A stretch of 64,000 nt of DNA from Azonexus sp. (lineage in GTDB: Bacteria; Pseudomonadota; Gammaproteobacteria; Burkholderiales; Rhodocyclaceae), in assembly GCA_030696345.1 (NCBI GenBank), contig JAUYSK010000019.1, positions 186,001-250,000 on the forward strand, in the 5' to 3' direction. Within the stretch, counting starts at the first letter, position 1. Each line of letters starts with the position of its first letter. Under the pieces are notes generated by a model. It had not been told where the DNA came from. It saw only the letters and a program-made list of their open reading frames with translations, and did no database searches. The position numbers and the translations under genes were made by a program. Positions 60,045 through 64,000 of this stretch are shown one piece after another.

Positions 60045-60734
60045 TTATTTGCTGTCGACCGCAGCAGTCTCCGAAAACTGTGGCAAAGGCGCGCGCAAGC
60101 CACCTAGCAGGAAGGACATCAAACGTGGCACCAGCCGATCAAGTCGATCCACCGAATCGTCGTCCTCAATCTGCCAGTCGGTCACCAGCCGCAGCGCATC
60201 GGTACCGGCAATGGCGTAGGAAGTCGCGCCCAGCATGAAATGAAAGCGCCAGACGATCTCGGCCTTTGGCACTTCGGGCAGCGCCTTGAACAAGGCTTCC
60301 TTGTAGCGATCCATCACGACCTTGTATTCGTGGGCGAGAAAAGCCCGAATGAACTCGGATGGTTCGGTCAGGGTGCGGCCGAGCAAACGGAGAAATGTCA
60401 TGCCGCCGCGATTCTCGTCACCAGCCATGCGCAGCAGGGTGCCGAAGAAGCCATCGACAATCTGCGAGGGCTTCAGAGCCTTGCCGGCAACTTCACGTTC
60501 CATCTCGTCGAGCACCCGCATGCGCTCTTCGTTAAGCCAGTCCAGGCGGCGCCGAAACACCTCCTGCATCAGCGATTCCTTGGAGCCGAAGTGGTAATTC
60601 ACCGCCGCCAGATTGACGGCCGCTTCGCCAGTAATCTGGCGCATTGAGGTGCCGTCGTAGCCGTGGGCCATGAACAGGTTTTCGGCGGCATCGAGAATGC
60701 GCTCGCGGGTATCGACGGTTCTGACTTCAGCCAT
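60045..60734 (-). CDS. TetR-family regulator of fatty-acid degradation (PsrA/FadR-like)
   Basis: A 229-residue regulator. The helix-turn-helix is N-terminal (RERILDAAENLFMAHGYDGTSMRQI, then AAVNLAAVNYHFGSKESLM, about 10-55). The C-terminal ligand domain contains a TetR_C-type segment (about 100-200). It shares an operon with fadE, fadI and fadJ. A palindrome with a CATAC-GTTC-GTTTG core lies 16 bases before its start and related sites precede fadL and the fadN-like gene. By family analogy it represses these genes and is released by long-chain acyl-CoA; this is inferred. Confidence 0.9.
   Translation of the reverse strand: MAEVRTVDTRERILDAAENLFMAHGYDGTSMRQITGEAAVNLAAVNYHFGSKESLMQEVFRRRLDWLNEERMRVLDEMEREVAGKALKPSQIVDGFFGTLLRMAGDENRGGMTFLRLLGRTLTEPSEFIRAFLAHEYKVVMDRYKEALFKALPEVPKAEIVWRFHFMLGATSYAIAGTDALRLVTDWQIEDDDSVDRLDRLVPRLMSFLLGGLRAPLPQFSETAAVDSK
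60054..60066 (+). repeat. GTYGACCGCAGCA copy 12 (C variant)
   Basis: Overlaps the last codons of the tetR gene, read on the opposite strand as A-A-V-D. Confidence 0.85.
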
Positions 60735-60749
60735 GATGGTTTCCTATAA

Positions 60750-60767
60750 TTCATACGTTCGTTTGAA
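60750..60767. promoter_or_regulatory. TetR-type operator before tetR-fadE-fadI-fadJ
   Basis: TTCATACGTTCGTTTGAA is an imperfect palindrome 16 bases before the tetR start. Its core CATAC-GTTC-GTTTG is like the PsrA pattern (C/G)AAAC-N2-4-GTTT(G/C). Confidence 0.72.
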
Positions 60768-60809
60768 CTATAGAAAAAACGCCAGTGCAATGCAAGCGTT
60801 TTCTGAAAC

Positions 60810-63800
60810 TTAGCTGTTTTTCTGACGAATGAAGGCAATCACTTCATCAGCCGGCACCGGCCGACTGAACAGATAGCCCTGCATGAGATCGCAGTTCTGG
60901 CCGAGCAGGTAGTCGCGCTGCTGCTCTGTCTCGACCCCTTCGGCAACGACCTTCAAGCCAAGGTTATGGGCAAGACCGATGGTTGCATCGCAGATCACCG
61001 TGCCATCGGCACTCTGGCCGATTTCCTCGACAAAGGAGCGATCAAGTTTGAGCAGATCGAGCGGGAACAGGCGAAGGTAGCTCAGGGACGAATACCCGGT
61101 TCCAAAATCGTCAATTGCCAAGCCGATTCCCATATCGTGAAGAATGTCGAGAATACGAATGGTTTCAGCCGGTTGCTGCATGGCGACCGATTCGGTAATT
61201 TCAAAGACCAGATCCGCCGGATTCAGACTGAAGGCTTCAATGGCACCCTTGGCGAGAATCGGCAGATTGCCATTTCGCATCTGGATGGCCGAAATATTCA
61301 CCGCCATCTTCACATCGTAGATACCCGCCGCCCGAAAGTTTGCCAGCTGCCGGCAGGAAGCCCAGAACACCCATTCGCCCAGCGGCTGGATCAGGCCACT
61401 CTCCTCGGTAATCGAAATGAACTTGCCCGGCAACAGCAAGCCTTTTTCTGGATGTTGCCAGCGCACCAACGCCTCAACTTCGCAAACCCGGCCACTGGCA
61501 ACATCGATGATCGGCTGGAAGTGCAGACAGAACTCATCGCGCGACAAACCCTGACGCAGATTGTGCTCGATTGTCAGTCGTTCGAGCGCCACATCATTCA
61601 TCTTGGCATCGAAGAACTGGAAGTTGTTCCGGCCGGCCGTCTTGGCGTGATACATCGCCGCATCGGCATTTTTCATCAGCGTTTCACCGTCATCACCGTC
61701 GGTCGGGTAAATAGCGATACCGATGCTTGGCGTCGTAAACAGATCATGTCCTTCGATCAGGTAGGGATCTCCAATGCTGAACACCACCTTCTCGGCAACA
61801 ACTGCCACCGAGCCACTATGTTCAATTCCGGAAAGCATAATGACGAACTCGTCGCCCCCGAGTCTGGCCACAACGTCACTGTCCCGGACGCTCTCGCTGA
61901 GCCGCTTGGCCACTTCGATCAGCAGCAGATCACCCACATGGTGGCCGAGCGAATCGTTGATTCCTTTGAAGCGATCGAGATCGATAAAGAGCAATGCCAC
62001 TCGCGAACCTTCGCGCCTGGCCGCCGCCAGCGCCTGATCGAGTCGCCCCTTCAGGCTGAAACGATTGAGCAGGCCGGTCAGCACATCGTGATGCGCCATG
62101 TGATGCAGCTTGGCCTCGACGGCCCGCTCCGATGAGACATCCGTAAAGTGGGCAACGTGATAGCGGATGCTTCCCGCTTCATCGCGAATCACCGACACCG
62201 ACATCCATTTCGGGTAAACGCCGCCATCCTTGCGCCTATCCCATATTTCGCCCTGCCAGAAACCGGACTCGATGATGGTCTGCCACATCCGGTCGTACTC
62301 ATCCAGCGTTGTCCGCCCAGCCGACAGGAAGCGTGGATTGCGCCCCATGGCGTCCTCCGGCGCATAACCGGTTAGGCGCGTAAATGCCGGGTTAACCGTG
62401 ATGATATTGTTTTCACTGTCGGTGATCAGAATCGCCTCGCCACTGAAATGAAAGGCGCTGACCAGCAATTGCATCTGGGCTTCCATCTGATGCTGGCTGG
62501 TCACATCCTGGGAAGTGCCAATCGCTCGCAATGGCACGCCATTGGCGTCATGCTCCGCCTCACAGCATTCCAGAACGTACTTGATCCGTCCGTCAGCCAG
62601 CAAGAGCCTGTGCTTGATCGAAACAGCCCGACGTTCGCTGATGCAGTCGTCAAGTGCCTTGTTAACGGCCTCCCGATCCTCCGGATGAATGAGGGCGAGA
62701 AAATCCTCATAATGATTCCCGACCGCGGGAGTATCAATTTCAAAGATCCGCAACAGCTCGTCGGAACAAACAACTTCCTTGTTTGCCAGATTGATTTCCC
62801 AACTCCCGACCTGGGCGATCCGCTGGGCGGATTTCAATTGATTCTGCTGTTGTCGTAATGCCTCGCCTGCCAGCAACTCGCGCCTCTGCGCCCGAAACAG
62901 CCAGATCAGCACCATGCCGAGACACCAGAACAATGCCACGCCAAGGCCGCCGACAATCAACGAACGGTGATGCCAAGCCGCCATCATGTCCGCCTCGGAC
63001 AAGCCCGCCAGCACGTAAAACGGGTATTGATCCAGAACACGGTAGGCATAAATTCGCTTGATGCCATCGGACTGGGCAACGAACTCCAGTCCCCCTTTTC
63101 GTTCCCCCGCAGCAATGCGCTGGAAGATCGGGTGAGATGGATCAAGCGCGCGGTTGATTTCTGAAGGCGCCGATGGCTGACGCACCACCAGTCCGTGGGT
63201 ATCGCTGCGGCGAATCGCCAGCGCACCCGAATTTCCCAACTGAATGGTCTTGAACAAACGTTCAAAATAGTCGAGTTCAATGGCGGCGCTGACAATACCG
63301 AGAAAACGCCCATCCGGCGCACTTATCTTCCGTGCGGCAACAATGGTCATCCGCCCGGTAATCCGCGAACTGATGACCTCGGAGAAAATGATTGCGCCAT
63401 CAGCACCATCTCGCAGGCGATTGAAATAGGAACGGTCGGCCAGATTGACGTAATTGCCGCCACCAGCGATATAGAGCAAATTCCCTTTGGCATCGATCAC
63501 GCGAAAACCGGCAATTTCCGGGAAAGCCAGCCGTTGGCGTTCGATGCCAGCTTCGATTCTCTCGCGATATTTCGGCGCCGATGCACTGTCGAGCGCTTCG
63601 CTCGGCAGTTGGTTGATCAGTTCGGCAAGCGTCGAGTCAACCCGGCGCAAGGTCGCGTCAAAGCGCGCTTCAAGCAAGTCAGCGTGGCTGCTGGCAGTCG
63701 TTTGCGCCTCGGTCCATATTTCCTTGTAACCGGACCAGAGCACATAACCGAGCAGCACAAAGCTGCCCAGGGCCAATGCCACCAGAGCTATCCATAGTTG

Positions 63801-63839
63801 TCGTCCAACCGCTGTACTTTTTTCTGGCGCTTGTCCCAT
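60810..63839 (-). CDS. Membrane Cache-PAS-PAS-GGDEF-EAL cyclic-di-GMP enzyme
   Basis: A 1009-residue protein. Membrane helices lie at about 15-36 and 292-313 around a periplasmic double-Cache sensor (AGGGNYVNLADRSYFNRLRDG). Two PAS domains follow (about 335-450 and 460-575). The GGDEF domain (about 590-745) has an intact ARLGGDEFVIML. The EAL domain (about 755-1000) has EVEALVRW, AVNISA, FEITES, IDDFGTGYSSL, LKLDRSFV and VVAEGVET. All catalytic residues are seen, so both synthesis and hydrolysis are possible, with one usually dominant. No ribosome site is evident; the start follows the family N terminus. Confidence 0.93.
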   Translation of the reverse strand: MGQAPEKSTAVGRQLWIALVALALGSFVLLGYVLWSGYKEIWTEAQTTASSHADLLEARFDATLRRVDSTLAELINQLPSEALDSASAPKYRERIEAGIERQRLAFPEIAGFRVIDAKGNLLYIAGGGNYVNLADRSYFNRLRDGADGAIIFSEVISSRITGRMTIVAARKISAPDGRFLGIVSAAIELDYFERLFKTIQLGNSGALAIRRSDTHGLVVRQPSAPSEINRALDPSHPIFQRIAAGERKGGLEFVAQSDGIKRIYAYRVLDQYPFYVLAGLSEADMMAAWHHRSLIVGGLGVALFWCLGMVLIWLFRAQRRELLAGEALRQQQNQLKSAQRIAQVGSWEINLANKEVVCSDELLRIFEIDTPAVGNHYEDFLALIHPEDREAVNKALDDCISERRAVSIKHRLLLADGRIKYVLECCEAEHDANGVPLRAIGTSQDVTSQHQMEAQMQLLVSAFHFSGEAILITDSENNIITVNPAFTRLTGYAPEDAMGRNPRFLSAGRTTLDEYDRMWQTIIESGFWQGEIWDRRKDGGVYPKWMSVSVIRDEAGSIRYHVAHFTDVSSERAVEAKLHHMAHHDVLTGLLNRFSLKGRLDQALAAARREGSRVALLFIDLDRFKGINDSLGHHVGDLLLIEVAKRLSESVRDSDVVARLGGDEFVIMLSGIEHSGSVAVVAEKVVFSIGDPYLIEGHDLFTTPSIGIAIYPTDGDDGETLMKNADAAMYHAKTAGRNNFQFFDAKMNDVALERLTIEHNLRQGLSRDEFCLHFQPIIDVASGRVCEVEALVRWQHPEKGLLLPGKFISITEESGLIQPLGEWVFWASCRQLANFRAAGIYDVKMAVNISAIQMRNGNLPILAKGAIEAFSLNPADLVFEITESVAMQQPAETIRILDILHDMGIGLAIDDFGTGYSSLSYLRLFPLDLLKLDRSFVEEIGQSADGTVICDATIGLAHNLGLKVVAEGVETEQQRDYLLGQNCDLMQGYLFSRPVPADEVIAFIRQKNS

Positions 63840-63860
63840 TGATCGCCGTCCAGGTTGAAA

Positions 63861-64000
63861 TCATTCAGCAAAATCTGAACAGGCCGCCGTCGAATTGCAA
63901 TCAACACCAATTCGTCTCGGCTCAGGCTGCTCATACTGCAAAAAGCGGCAGACAACATCCTGCCCTGTTTTCCGCTCGCGATAGGTATGACAGACTTCGC
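63861..64000 (-). CDS. Possible C-terminal end of an unknown protein (partial)
   Basis: An open - strand frame runs in from the window edge to TGA at 63863-63861 and codes for about 45 residues, rich in cysteine (VCHTYRERKTGQDVVC and DCNSTAACSD). A second frame is also open over this stretch, so the choice is uncertain. It would lie just upstream of the Cache-PAS-GGDEF-EAL gene on the same strand. Confidence 0.35.
   Translation of the reverse strand, partial: EVCHTYRERKTGQDVVCRFLQYEQPEPRRIGVDCNSTAACSDFAE

Noticed and set aside
6290-60066. The dispersed word as a simple restriction or HincII/SalI site
   Set aside because: GTYGAC is part of such sites, but conservation continues through CGCAGCA, and other GTYRAC combinations are not enriched in the same context.
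1-64000. tRNA, rRNA or CRISPR arrays
   Set aside because: No tRNA-like cloverleaf, rRNA signature or regularly spaced direct repeat array was seen.

Overview
The window looks like chromosome of a denitrifying betaproteobacterium of the Rhodocyclales, most like Dechloromonas/Azonexus. The reasons are high GC, a Sec-type (clade II) nosZ with nosB-D-G-H-F-L-Y, a RegBA pair, many c-type cytochromes and cyclic-di-GMP enzymes, and a large beta-oxidation regulon. This placement is inferred from gene content; no 16S or marker gene is present.

Layout. 1-0.7 kb: tandem YceI proteins. 0.8-2.4 kb: two divergent, related Crp/Fnr regulators. 2.4-4.3 kb: a HipBA toxin-antitoxin pair with an elaborate upstream dyad. 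4.4-5.6 kb: a membrane HD-GYP protein. 5.8-11.5 kb: a heavy-metal RND efflux operon (adaptor, pump, DUF3240, outer-membrane factor). 11.5-14.4 kb: a diheme cytochrome divergent from regBA, with a good Fnr/Dnr-type box between them. 14.4-18 kb: a Na+/H+ antiporter-like protein, a PAS-GGDEF-EAL protein and a bacteriohemerythrin. 18.1-19.7 kb: a copper-delivery set (PCuAC, Sco, FixH-like), divergent from nosZ. 19.9-36 kb: the nos cluster, nosZ, two cytochromes c, nosB, nosD, nosG, nosH, then a hybrid sensor kinase, a DsrE-like protein, a SOUL protein and a 36-residue membrane peptide, followed by nosF, nosL, nosY and a TlpA-like thioredoxin. 36-37.4 kb: hflX. 37.4-40.2 kb: a gene-poor stretch with unlike codon use that carries small ORFs and a 510-residue protein with three tandem modules. 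40.2-43.3 kb: a TupA-like tungstate-binding protein divergent from a ModE-like/periplasmic-binding fusion regulator, an outer-membrane barrel and a small hypothetical gene. 43.4-60.7 kb: fatty-acid degradation (two acyl-CoA dehydrogenases, FadD, two thiolases, two bifunctional dehydrogenase/hydratases of opposite domain order, FadL, accessory proteins) and a TetR regulator. 60.8-63.8 kb: a Cache-PAS-GGDEF-EAL protein.

How the parts work together. The copper genes, NosL and nosDFY probably supply copper and sulfide to N2O reductase, while nosB, nosG, nosH and the two cytochromes pass electrons to it. The TetR protein probably controls the fad genes: three related palindromes containing a CAAAC-N4-GTTTG-like core lie before tetR-fadE-fadI-fadJ, before fadL and before the fadN-like gene.

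Most unusual signal. A 13-base word, GTYGACCGCAGCA, occurs twelve times exactly (ten on the + strand, two on the - strand), about once per 5 kb, inside genes in several reading frames and between genes. Chance expectation at this base composition is far below one. It behaves like a genome-wide strand-biased or uptake-type signal rather than a protein or promoter motif. Two copies sit between convergent genes inside inverted repeats that share TTTTAGCCGG flanks.
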